A stretch of 64,000 nucleotides of DNA from Rugamonas sp. A1-17 (GTDB taxonomy: Bacteria; Pseudomonadota; Gammaproteobacteria; Burkholderiales; Burkholderiaceae_D): contig JAJLPB010000006.1 in assembly GCA_025548565.1 (NCBI GenBank), positions 62,001 to 126,000 on the forward strand, written 5' to 3'. The translations under genes were made by a program, and so were the position numbers. Of this stretch, positions 31,772 to 40,097 are shown piece after piece (positions within the stretch are counted from its first letter, which is position 1; the number at the start of each line of letters is the position of its first letter). The notes below the pieces were generated by a model. That model had not been told where the DNA came from. It made no database searches and was given only the letters and a program-made list of their open reading frames with translations.

Positions 31772-34700
31772 ATGGGGAAAAGTATTATTGCTATCGAACC
31801 CTCAACGATAGCGGCATTGCTACCCGCAGCCGGCGTTGAACTGATCCGAGATCTGCTTTGGAGTGAGGCGGCTCGGTTGCAAATTCCCCGCTTGAACGTG
31901 ATCATATCGTCCGACATCACTGTCAAGGATGGTGGCATTGATGCGAGTATCAGTGCTGCGGGTGAATATGATTCATTGCTCGTGCCAGGAGAGTGCCACT
32001 ATCAGATCAAGACAGGTCTATCTTTCTGTCCGTGGCAAGAGGCAGAAATCAAGACGGAGCTGTTTGGAAAAAATCCGGCCGCCGTTGAAAACCTGGGAGC
32101 AGCAGTTCTGCACTGCTTACGGCAAGGAGCGATGTATTCGCTCATCACACTGGGGCACGACCTCACGACGGATCGCCATACTCAATCGATAGCTCATCTC
32201 AAGAGATTTTTCGGCTTGTGCGGCTTTCCTGATGCTCGTGTCCAGGCACTCGGTATCACGCACATCATCGGCTCTTTGCACCGTCACCCTTCGCTATGCC
32301 TAGACCTCAACGGGTTGGGCAACATGCCGTTTCAACGCGTGGATTCCTGGGCGGCCACTTCCGATATGACGCCACCGTTAGCCTTGGGAGAACGTCAAAC
32401 TGCTTTTATCGATCGAGTGCAAGGGATGCTAAATGGTCCAGACATCCAGCATTTAAGAATCGTTGGAGAGCCAGGCATCGGCAAGAGCCGATTGGTATTG
32501 GAAGCGATTCGCCGTAGCCCAGAGTTAGCTGCGAATACGCTCTATGTTCGCCAGGCGAGCGATTTCAAAAATAGCCCATTGTTCACTGAGCTTCTGAAGA
32601 CTGGTAGGCAATATTCTGTTGTGCTCGTCGTTGATGAATGCGACAACGAAGATCGAGCCGTAATTTGGCGATTTCTCAAAGATCGTCGCTTGATTAAACT
32701 TGTTACCATCGATCACGGTCCCGCAACTGAGGGAGGCACGTTGATGGAGACGCTAGAAGCTCCTCCGTTGGAGCAGGGACAGATAGAACAAATCCTAGCG
32801 ACTTATCTAGGTAGCTCGATTAGTTTGAGCCGATGGGGACGATGGTGTGATGGCTCTGCAAGGGTAGCCCACGCTATTGGGGAAAATCTAAAAAACAATC
32901 CTGGGGATGTTTTACGGCCACCCGATACGGTGCCAATGTGGGACAGGTTCGTCGCAGGGTATGGCGAAGCACGCGACGATGATGTGAGTCGCGTGGTCCT
33001 TCGTCATATTGCCTTGTTTGAAAAATTCGGAGCTCGTTCACCTGTCGAAGATGAGGCGGCCTACATCGCTACGTTGGCCGCACGGGCCAACCCATCCATT
33101 ACGCCTGCGAGCTTTAACAGCGTCGTGACCTACTACAAGAAGCGGAGAATCTTACAGGGTGACCGGACACTGAGGATCGTTCCCAAGGCTCTGCAGATCT
33201 ACTTGTGGCGTGAGTGGTGGGAGTCCTATGGAGCGGCCTCCAGTGTCAATACAATGGTCGCTGAAATGCCGAAGAGCATGCAGGGATGGTTTATGCGGCT
33301 CTTCATTTATGCACATAATTGCGACGCGTCCCAGGACACGGTAAAAGCACTTCTCGATCCGCGATCGGGTCTATTCTGTGAGCGAGCTTTTCTTACGTCG
33401 AAGACAGGTTCCAGTTTCATCAATGTGCTCGCAGAGGCTGATCCTGCATCCACTGTGGCTCTGCTAAAAATGAGCATCTTGCAGTGGAGCGATGAGGAGC
33501 TTCGGGAACTTAAGGATGCTCGGCAAAATCTCGCGTGGGCTCTGGAAAAAATTGCAGTGTGGAAGGAGCATTACCGAGACGCGGTGCTAGCACTTCGGCG
33601 GCTTTCGTTTGGAGACACGTCAAACAATACTAACAACGCCAAGGGCCTCTTGCTCGGACTGTTTTGCCAGCATGGAGCTACCACGTTACCTTTGGCCGAC
33701 CGGGCATCGATTGCGACCCATTGGCTTGATAGTTCTGATCTTGAAGAAGCGACCGTGGGACTTGCTGCATGTGGGAGCGTTTTAAATGCCCACGGCGGCG
33801 TGCGTATTTTAGGTGTTGAAAATCAGGGCATGCGTCCTGAAACAATCATGTGGAAAGCAGAGACGTGGAGTGAACTGATCACTCCATGGAAGGCAGTTTT
33901 CAAATGCATGCAGGATGCTCGAACCAAACGAGATGAGGCCTGGACTACAGATGTGGATAAAGCTTTGCTAACGGCTTCGGAATCAATGGCACGCGTAAAT
34001 GTTTTGCATGACGAAGTCGTGGATGTTCTCACGAAGCTGGCTACTAGCGAGGATAATTTTGAGCCGCTCATTCAGCTTATCAATCGTCTTTGTTCGTATT
34101 TAAATCCGAACGCCCCCGATACCTTTGCACCGCGACTACAAGGTATCTGTGACAGTCTTGTGGGTGATACTTTTACGGGTAAGCTGCGTCGCTATGTCCT
34201 TCATCATTTTTTTGAAAGCGATGATCTACGTCCGATTCCCGAAGGTTCTGGGATCACCTATGGTGCCGCCCAAATTCGGTTAGCCTTAGCAGCAGAGGCT
34301 GCTGGCGACAGCGACATTTTGAATGCTGCACTGCCGGCTCTTTTTCGCAGTGCTGGCTATCGCGTCGAGCAATTCGGATTCGATGTGGCGTCTGCATTGA
34401 CAAGTGACGAGTTTGATCAGAGGATGCTTAGTTATGCCCGCCAGTCGCCAGAAACTACGAGTGCTCTTTTCCTGAGCGGTTATGTGAGGGCCTTGAGTGG
34501 AATAAGCAAAGACCGTTGGCAAAAAATGGTAGAGGTTCTGATTGCTAATGGCCGACGGTCACACCTCTTTGCAGTGATCTGCTCAGGCATGAACGGTCCG
34601 GTTTTTGAGAGGTTGATGACCCTCAATGAGACGCAAGGGATGGATGCGAGCTGCTACGCCATGATGGGCTACGAAGCCCCTGAAACGCTTGAAGGACGCG

Positions 34701-35515
34701 GCTCCGTGCGTCGAGTGCTTGATGCTCTTTTGGCCCGTGATGACGCCGACTATTATGCTTCGGCGGTCTCAGTGGCAAATCGAAAACTGTGTAAAGGTGA
34801 GCTGCCTGATCCCGCTGATGAGGACATCGTATTTCGAGTGCTAACGCATCCTCAGTCCTTTACAGACATAGGCGTGAGGATGACAGGCTACTACTGGCAT
34901 GAGCTTGCGAACCGCTTTAGAGAACACTTCCCTCACCGGGATCTTGATCTGTTCTCTGCCATGGTCGCAGCAGAGAGCCCATTTGAAGGTTTAACGAGCG
35001 TTAGCCACAGCATTCAAATCGCAAACGAGATTTGTGCAGCTCACCCTTCTGAAACTTGGGCCATGGTGGCCCCGCATCTATCAGGGGAGCATGCCTGGGT
35101 ATTTCGGAATTGGTTAGGCGGTGGGCTTGAGGCCCGAAACGTGGCACAGGCACTAGTCCATTTTAAGACCGAGGACGTGTTTGCCTGGATAGACGAAGAT
35201 CCGGCTGTGCGAGCGTATGTATTGGCTGAGATCATGCCGCAGTCGTTGGAGCAAGACACCGAAGGCGACATCACGCGGGCCTATTTAGAGAAGTATGGCG
35301 AGCACCCACATGTGCGTGAGCACTTGATGATGCGATTCGGCTCCGGTGTCCGCTCGGGACCACAAAGTGAATATCTAGGACATAGACAATCTCTAGCAAG
35401 GCGTTGGATGGCCGAGAACGAGTCGGTTCGAGTTCAAGACTGGCTCGCAGCCTATATTCAGCAACTTTTTTCTGAGATCGAACATGCAAAAACTTGGGAA
35501 GAAAGGGCGTTTTAG
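31772..35515 (+). CDS. Large nuclease-STAND NTPase, candidate anti-phage protein
   Basis: This 1247-aa protein is the largest in the window and is lower in GC than its surroundings. Residues 1-130 resemble a PD-(D/E)xK nuclease (Cap4/Mrr-like): Asp57 in DGGIDASI and Gln78-x-Lys80 in HYQIKTG. Residues about 205-470 are a P-loop NTPase with Walker A GEPGIGKS (232-239) and Walker B VVLVVDECD (Asp288, Glu289), followed by a winged-helix-like part. The C-terminal 750 residues are helical and repeat-like, with no export signal. Nuclease plus STAND core plus long sensor is the layout of Avs-type proteins, in which the C terminus recognises a phage protein. Substrate, trigger and activity are inference. 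A 52-aa frame starts at its stop codon. Confidence 0.72.
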   Translation: MGKSIIAIEPSTIAALLPAAGVELIRDLLWSEAARLQIPRLNVIISSDITVKDGGIDASISAAGEYDSLLVPGECHYQIKTGLSFCPWQEAEIKTELFGKNPAAVENLGAAVLHCLRQGAMYSLITLGHDLTTDRHTQSIAHLKRFFGLCGFPDARVQALGITHIIGSLHRHPSLCLDLNGLGNMPFQRVDSWAATSDMTPPLALGERQTAFIDRVQGMLNGPDIQHLRIVGEPGIGKSRLVLEAIRRSPELAANTLYVRQASDFKNSPLFTELLKTGRQYSVVLVVDECDNEDRAVIWRFLKDRRLIKLVTIDHGPATEGGTLMETLEAPPLEQGQIEQILATYLGSSISLSRWGRWCDGSARVAHAIGENLKNNPGDVLRPPDTVPMWDRFVAGYGEARDDDVSRVVLRHIALFEKFGARSPVEDEAAYIATLAARANPSITPASFNSVVTYYKKRRILQGDRTLRIVPKALQIYLWREWWESYGAASSVNTMVAEMPKSMQGWFMRLFIYAHNCDASQDTVKALLDPRSGLFCERAFLTSKTGSSFINVLAEADPASTVALLKMSILQWSDEELRELKDARQNLAWALEKIAVWKEHYRDAVLALRRLSFGDTSNNTNNAKGLLLGLFCQHGATTLPLADRASIATHWLDSSDLEEATVGLAACGSVLNAHGGVRILGVENQGMRPETIMWKAETWSELITPWKAVFKCMQDARTKRDEAWTTDVDKALLTASESMARVNVLHDEVVDVLTKLATSEDNFEPLIQLINRLCSYLNPNAPDTFAPRLQGICDSLVGDTFTGKLRRYVLHHFFESDDLRPIPEGSGITYGAAQIRLALAAEAAGDSDILNAALPALFRSAGYRVEQFGFDVASALTSDEFDQRMLSYARQSPETTSALFLSGYVRALSGISKDRWQKMVEVLIANGRRSHLFAVICSGMNGPVFERLMTLNETQGMDASCYAMMGYEAPETLEGRGSVRRVLDALLARDDADYYASAVSVANRKLCKGELPDPADEDIVFRVLTHPQSFTDIGVRMTGYYWHELANRFREHFPHRDLDLFSAMVAAESPFEGLTSVSHSIQIANEICAAHPSETWAMVAPHLSGEHAWVFRNWLGGGLEARNVAQALVHFKTEDVFAWIDEDPAVRAYVLAEIMPQSLEQDTEGDITRAYLEKYGEHPHVREHLMMRFGSGVRSGPQSEYLGHRQSLARRWMAENESVRVQDWLAAYIQQLFSEIEHAKTWEERAF

Positions 35516-35673
35516 TGAGCGGCTCGAATTGGGAAAATGAAAACGAAGCGGAAAAATCATTTATCGACGTGTTGGCAGGATTTTCCATCACGGTGACTCA
35601 CTTAATTTTGCGCACGCTAATTCGAACGTCTGCAAAAGGGCCGCCAATCATCACACCCTTTGTGTCAAGTTAA
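35515..35673 (+). CDS. Possible 52-aa frame coupled to the STAND gene
   Basis: A GTG shares its first base with the stop of the large NTPase gene (TAGTG) and opens a frame of 52 codons ending in TAA. The product starts with a hydrophilic stretch (SGSNWENENEAEKSFIDVLA) and continues with a more hydrophobic part, FSITVTHLILRTLI. The overlap suggests coupled translation. It could be a small partner, the stump of a longer second gene cut off by rearrangement, or chance. No family is recognised. Confidence 0.35.
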   Translation: MSGSNWENENEAEKSFIDVLAGFSITVTHLILRTLIRTSAKGPPIITPFVSS

Positions 35674-35762
35674 GTCTGTGCCAGTACAAATAAGCCGCAT
35701 CCAGCGGCGATTTGCGTTTTCCCTCAGTGCTAGAATCCAGCTTCACTTTCGAAGGGAGTTCC

Positions 35763-36590
35763 ATGCGTCGCCTTGCCTTGTTGTTGCTCTTGCTCGCTCC
35801 GATGGCCTTTGCTCAGGTTGACCTGAATGTGGCTACCTATAATCTCCGCTTCGATAATCCCAACGATGGCAAGAACGTCTGGCCGGCCCGCCGGGATGCG
35901 GTGCGCGCGCTGGTGCGCTACCACGAGTTCGACCTCTGGGGCACGCAGGAGGGCTTGGGCAATCAATTGAAGGATCTGGATGCGCTGGGCGATTTTGCGC
36001 GCGTCGGCGCCGGCCGCGATGATGGCCGGGACGCCGGCGAACACTCGGCCATCTTCTACCGGAGCGCGCGCTTCGCGCTGGAGGACCACGGTGATTTCTG
36101 GCTCAGCGCCACGCCCGAGCAGCCGTCGATGGGCTGGGATGCGCGCTGCTGCAAGCGCATCGCGACCTGGGCGCGCCTGCGCGACAAGCCGACCGGCCAG
36201 GTGTTCGTCGTCCTGAACGCGCATTTCGATCATGAAGGCGTGGTGGCGCGCCGCGAGTCGGCGCAGTTGCTGCTGCAACGCGGCCGCGCGCTGGCGGGAA
36301 CGTTGCCGTTGATCGTGATGGGCGACTTCAACAGCACCCCCGACAGCGAAGCCTACGCCACCATCGGCGCCGCGCTGCGCGACGCCAGGGCCATCAGTCA
36401 GACGGCCCCGTATGGACCGGTCGCGACGTTCAATGACTTCGACGTCACCAAGCCGGCCCGCGAGCGCATCGACTACATTTTCCTCAGCCCGCAGTGGCAG
36501 GTGCTGCGCTACGCCGTCCTGACGGACTCGGTCGACGCGCGCTATCCATCCGACCACTTCCCGGTGGTGGCGCGCTTGCGCCTGCGCTAG
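35763..36590 (+). CDS. Exported endonuclease/exonuclease/phosphatase-family protein
   Basis: This 275-aa protein has a signal peptide (MRRLALLLLLLAPMAFAQ, cleavage after AFA) and an EEP fold: VATYNLRFDNPNDG, WGTQEG with the metal-binding Glu, VVLNAHFDH, IVMGDFNSTPDS and the terminal SDHFPVVARL. The relatives are metal-dependent phosphodiesterases or phosphatases acting on lipids, nucleotides or sugars; the substrate cannot be told. The ATG at 35763 has GGGAGTTCC before it. GC returns to the genome level here, marking the right edge of the island. The gene ends inside a perfect hairpin shared with the convergent peptidase gene. Confidence 0.82.
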   Translation: MRRLALLLLLLAPMAFAQVDLNVATYNLRFDNPNDGKNVWPARRDAVRALVRYHEFDLWGTQEGLGNQLKDLDALGDFARVGAGRDDGRDAGEHSAIFYRSARFALEDHGDFWLSATPEQPSMGWDARCCKRIATWARLRDKPTGQVFVVLNAHFDHEGVVARRESAQLLLQRGRALAGTLPLIVMGDFNSTPDSEAYATIGAALRDARAISQTAPYGPVATFNDFDVTKPARERIDYIFLSPQWQVLRYAVLTDSVDARYPSDHFPVVARLRLR

Positions 36591-36610
36591 CGGCAGGCGC
36601 AAGCGCGCCA
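36568..36610. terminator. 18-bp perfect inverted repeat between convergent genes
   Basis: The arms 36568-36585 and 36593-36610 are exact reverse complements (18 bp) with a 7-base loop that contains the stop codon of the EEP gene. It lies between convergent genes and just before the M13 peptidase stop at 36615. No T-tract follows on either side, so it may act as a bidirectional barrier or RNA 3'-end stabiliser more than as a classic intrinsic terminator. Confidence 0.6.
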
Positions 36611-36614
36611 TCGA

Positions 36615-38642
36615 TCACCACATGATGACGCGCTGTTCCGGCGGCAGGTACATCGGATCGCCCGGCTTGATGCCGAACGCTTCGTAGAAGCCCGGCTGGT
36701 TCATCACCGTGCCCTTGGCGCGGAATTCGCCAGGCGAATGCGGATCGCTCTTGATTTGCGCGATCGCCGCCTCGGGACGCAGCTTGGCGCGCCACTTCAT
36801 GGCGAAGCCGATGTACAAACGCTGCTCGCCGGTCAGGCCGTCCAACACCGGCGATGGCTTGCCGCCCAGCGAACGCTGGTACGCCTTGTACGTGATCGAC
36901 AGGCCCGAGTTGTCGCCGATGTTCTCGCCCAGGGTCAACTCGCCGTTGATGAAGTAGCCCGGCACCGGGCTGTAGGCGCCGTATTGCTTGACCAGGCCGG
37001 CGGCGCGCGCCTTGAAGGCGGCGCGGTCTTCCACGGTCCACCAGTTGCGCAGGCGGCCCCTGGCGTCGTACTGGCTGCCGGAGTCGTCGAAGGCGTGGCT
37101 GATCTCGTGGCCGAAGGTGATGCCCAGCAGGCCGTAGTTGACCGCGTCCTCGGCCTTCACGTTGAAGAACGGCGGCTGCAGGATCGCGGCCGGGATCGTG
37201 ATCGCGTTCAGCGACGGGTTGTAGCTGGCGTTGACGGTTTGCGGCGTCATCGACCATTCCTCGCGGTCCACCGTCTTGCCCAGTTTTTCCAGGTTGCGCG
37301 CCCGGCTCCACGCGCGCGCCGAGCGCACGTTGGCGATCAGGTCGTTCTTCTGGGTCTTCATGGCGCTGTAGTCGCGCCATTTTTCCGGGTAGGCGATGTT
37401 CGGCTTCAGGGCCGCCAGCTTGAGCTGGGCTTCCTTCTTGGTCTCCGGGCCCATCCAGTCCAGCTTGTCGATGCCGTCCTTGAACGAGGCCACGAAGTTG
37501 TTGAACATGGCCATCACGCGCGGCTTGGTTTCAGGCGGCAGGTACATCTGCACGTACAGCTTGCCGACCGCGTCGCCCAGCGCGCCGTCGGTGAAGCGCA
37601 GCGCCAGTTGCCATTGCGGTTCGCTTTGCGGCACGCCGCGCAGCACCGTGCCCTCGAAGGCGAAGCGCTCCTTGACGGTGGCGCTGTCCAGGTAGGAGGC
37701 GTAGCTTTCGATGATGCGCCAGTTGAAGTAGCTCTTCCACGATTCCAGCGGCACGTTGGCGACGGCGTCGGCAAAGCCGGTCAGGAAGCTCGGCTGGCGC
37801 ACCACGGCCGACGATGCCTTCGGCGCCAGGCCGGCGGCGCTGAAGTAGGCTGGCCAGTCGAAGGCCGGCGCCAGCGCGCCGAACTGGTCGAACGCCACGC
37901 GGTTGTAGGATTTGACCGGATCGCGCATCTGCACGCGGGTCCATTGCGCGGCGGCCAGGCGGGTCTCGACGTCGAGGATCTGGGTCGCGTGGGCGGCCGC
38001 TTCCTTGTCGCCGCTCATGGCCAGCATGGTTTCGATGTGCGTCAGGTATTTGGCGCGCACGGCCTTGAGCTTGGCGTCGTCGTCCTTGAGGTAGTAGTCG
38101 CGGTCGGGCAGGCCCAGGCCGGACTGGCTGACGTTGATCGTGTAGTGCTCGGGGTCCTGCGCGTCCGGCGCGACGTGGGTCGAGAACGGCGTCTGGATGC
38201 CGTTGCGCTGCAGGTAGGCCAGCAGCGCCGGCAGGTCTTTCTTGTCCTTGAGCGCGGCCACGTGGGCCAGGTCGGATTGCACCGGCTTGAAGCCGGCGGC
38301 ATCGCGCGCCTTGTCGTCCATGAAACTGGTGTACAGGTCGGCGATCTTGTGCGCGTCGCTGCCCGGCTTGCCGGGGTGCTTGACTGCCGCGTCCATCAGC
38401 GTGCGCAGCTGGCCTTGCGCGGTTTCGCGCAGTTCGGTGTAGGTGCCCCAGGTCGATTTGTCGGCCGGGATGTCGGTGTTGCGGGTCCAGACTCCGTTGA
38501 CGTAGCCGTAAAAATCATCCTGGGGGCGGATAGCCGTGTCCAGGGATTTCAGGTCGATGCCGGACGCCTGTTGGGCATGCAGCAACGGGGTGGAAAAGGC
38601 GAACAGGGCGCAGCAGGCGGCGCTGACTAGCGTACGTTTCAC
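36615..38642 (-). CDS. M13-family (neprilysin/PepO-type) zinc metallopeptidase
   Basis: This 675-aa protein begins with a signal peptide ending near LLHAQ (about residue 24). The zinc site is HEISH at residues 512-516, with the third ligand Glu573 and the stabilising Asp577 in GENIGDNSG. The NASYNP substrate-binding motif lies before it and a C-terminal CxxW-like element is absent, the protein ending QRVIMW. It should cleave peptides in the periplasm or outside the cell. The gene stands alone between the convergent EEP gene and the nirK operon. Confidence 0.93.
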   Translation of the reverse strand: MKRTLVSAACCALFAFSTPLLHAQQASGIDLKSLDTAIRPQDDFYGYVNGVWTRNTDIPADKSTWGTYTELRETAQGQLRTLMDAAVKHPGKPGSDAHKIADLYTSFMDDKARDAAGFKPVQSDLAHVAALKDKKDLPALLAYLQRNGIQTPFSTHVAPDAQDPEHYTINVSQSGLGLPDRDYYLKDDDAKLKAVRAKYLTHIETMLAMSGDKEAAAHATQILDVETRLAAAQWTRVQMRDPVKSYNRVAFDQFGALAPAFDWPAYFSAAGLAPKASSAVVRQPSFLTGFADAVANVPLESWKSYFNWRIIESYASYLDSATVKERFAFEGTVLRGVPQSEPQWQLALRFTDGALGDAVGKLYVQMYLPPETKPRVMAMFNNFVASFKDGIDKLDWMGPETKKEAQLKLAALKPNIAYPEKWRDYSAMKTQKNDLIANVRSARAWSRARNLEKLGKTVDREEWSMTPQTVNASYNPSLNAITIPAAILQPPFFNVKAEDAVNYGLLGITFGHEISHAFDDSGSQYDARGRLRNWWTVEDRAAFKARAAGLVKQYGAYSPVPGYFINGELTLGENIGDNSGLSITYKAYQRSLGGKPSPVLDGLTGEQRLYIGFAMKWRAKLRPEAAIAQIKSDPHSPGEFRAKGTVMNQPGFYEAFGIKPGDPMYLPPEQRVIMW

Positions 38643-38715
38643 GAAGGTTCCTTTGACGTGGGTTGGTCGGTGGGCGGGATTATACCCGCCGCTCCGCTCC
38701 CGTTAGTAACCAACT

Positions 38716-39294
38716 TTACTTGATCAGCGCAGCCACCTGCTTGACGAACGCGGGATCGGGATCGGCGTCGAGCCGGGTGGTGTCGACCTGCACGGTGCCG
38801 CTGGCGTCGAGCAGCGCGATGCGGGTGGTGTGGTTGATCTCGCCGCTTTCCAGCACGCGGTACTTGATGTTGAGCGTGGCCGCCAGCGCGCGGGTCTGGC
38901 TGTCGCTGCCGGCGGCCACCAGGCGGAACTGGGCTGGATCGAGCTGGTGCATCATCAGCAGGCTGCTGAGCGCGGCCGGCGTGTCGTGTTTCGGGTCCAG
39001 GCTGATCATCAGCACGCGCACGCGCTTGCCGTCCGGCCCCAGCGCGGCCACGGTGCGCTTGAGCGTTTCGATGATGACCGGGCAGGCCGCGTGGCAGTCG
39101 CCGTAGAACATGGTGATCAGCACCGGCGTGCCGGCCATGTCGTGCAGCGCGAAGTGCTGGCCGGCCGCGTCGGTCAGCGTGGCGTCGAGGCGGTAGACGG
39201 AATTGCCGGGCAGCGCGGCGGCCGACCAGGCATACATGGGGAGCAGCAGCGCGGCGGCCAAAGCGGCGCGGCGCAGGGAGGCGAGGTAGTTCAT
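38716..39294 (-). CDS. SCO1/SenC-family copper chaperone-like protein
   Basis: This 192-aa exported protein has a thioredoxin-like fold with the copper-binding CxxxC in GDCHAACPVI and the distal histidine in GEINHTTRIAL. SCO proteins deliver copper or keep copper sites reduced. Its ATG overlaps the stop of the nirV-like gene (ATGA), and the operon begins with copper nitrite reductase, so a role in maturing NirK copper is likely, though a redox role is possible. There is one N-terminal signal segment and no C-terminal cytochrome domain. Confidence 0.88.
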   Translation of the reverse strand: MNYLASLRRAALAAALLLPMYAWSAAALPGNSVYRLDATLTDAAGQHFALHDMAGTPVLITMFYGDCHAACPVIIETLKRTVAALGPDGKRVRVLMISLDPKHDTPAALSSLLMMHQLDPAQFRLVAAGSDSQTRALAATLNIKYRVLESGEINHTTRIALLDASGTVQVDTTRLDADPDPAFVKQVAALIK

Positions 39295-40097
39295 GGTCTG
39301 GTTCCTTGATCGTGAGGGGCGGGTTCGCGCACGCAGCGGAAGCCCAGGTTGGCGCCGTCCTGCCGCGCGTCCATCGCGGACAGCAGGGCCAGGCGCATCA
39401 GTACGGCGTAATTGCGGCGGTCGGCCAGCGACAGGGCGGCGCCGCCGCAGTAGTCGAGCAGTTTCTGGTCGCCGCTGGCGCGGCTGTCGGCATTGACGAA
39501 CAGGCCGCTGTAGTCCTCGACCCATTCCCACACCAGCCCATGCAGGTCGTGGATGCCGTAGTAGTTGGCCTGGCCGGTTGCCACGCTGTGCGGCGGCTGC
39601 TTGCCGGCGTCGGCGTACCAGCCGAGGATGTGGGCCAGCCAGGCCGGGTCGTCGCGGGCGTCGGCGCGATGGTCGTCGGCGGCGGCCGCGAACTCCCATT
39701 CGTACCAGCGCGGCAGGCGGCCGCCTTCGGAGGCGCAATACGCCTGCGCGGCGAACCAGCCCACGTGCACCACCGGCGCGTCGGCGGCCAGTGGCTTGAA
39801 ATCGGTGGCGCCGCTCCAGCCGGACAGATAGCTGGGCGCGGCCAGCAGCGCAGGCACCTGCCCGCGCTGCCATTCCGGCGTGTGTTGCACGAAGGCGGAG
39901 AATTCCGCGTTGGTCACCAGCCGGGTGCGCAGCAGATAGGGCGCCACGGTCGCGGGCGACGCCACGCCGTCGGCGGGCAGCACGCTGCGCAGCGTGCCGC
40001 CGGCGATGGCGCGGTAGTCGGCATCCCCGGCCATGCCGTCGCCGGCCAGCACGGCCAGCGTCAGCAGGGCGCTGCGGATCGCGGCGCGCCCGTTCAT
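39291..40097 (-). CDS. nirV: NirV-like SUMF1/formylglycine-generating-enzyme family protein
   Basis: This 268-aa exported protein has the SUMF1 pattern: RTRLVTNAEFSAF, PVVHVGWFAAQAYCASEGGR, LPRWYEWEFAAAA, YGIHDLHGLVWEWVEDY and the final NLGFRCVRE. NirV genes commonly follow nirK, and their function is not established; they lack proof of formylglycine formation. The gene overlaps nirK by four bases upstream and the SCO1-like gene downstream, making a tight nirK-nirV-sco operon. Confidence 0.85.
   Translation of the reverse strand: MNGRAAIRSALLTLAVLAGDGMAGDADYRAIAGGTLRSVLPADGVASPATVAPYLLRTRLVTNAEFSAFVQHTPEWQRGQVPALLAAPSYLSGWSGATDFKPLAADAPVVHVGWFAAQAYCASEGGRLPRWYEWEFAAAADDHRADARDDPAWLAHILGWYADAGKQPPHSVATGQANYYGIHDLHGLVWEWVEDYSGLFVNADSRASGDQKLLDYCGGAALSLADRRNYAVLMRLALLSAMDARQDGANLGFRCVREPAPHDQGTRP

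Noticed and set aside
36738..38630. 630-codon plus-strand frame over the M13 peptidase gene
   Set aside because: Antisense shadow; the minus-strand product has a signal peptide and intact zinc site.
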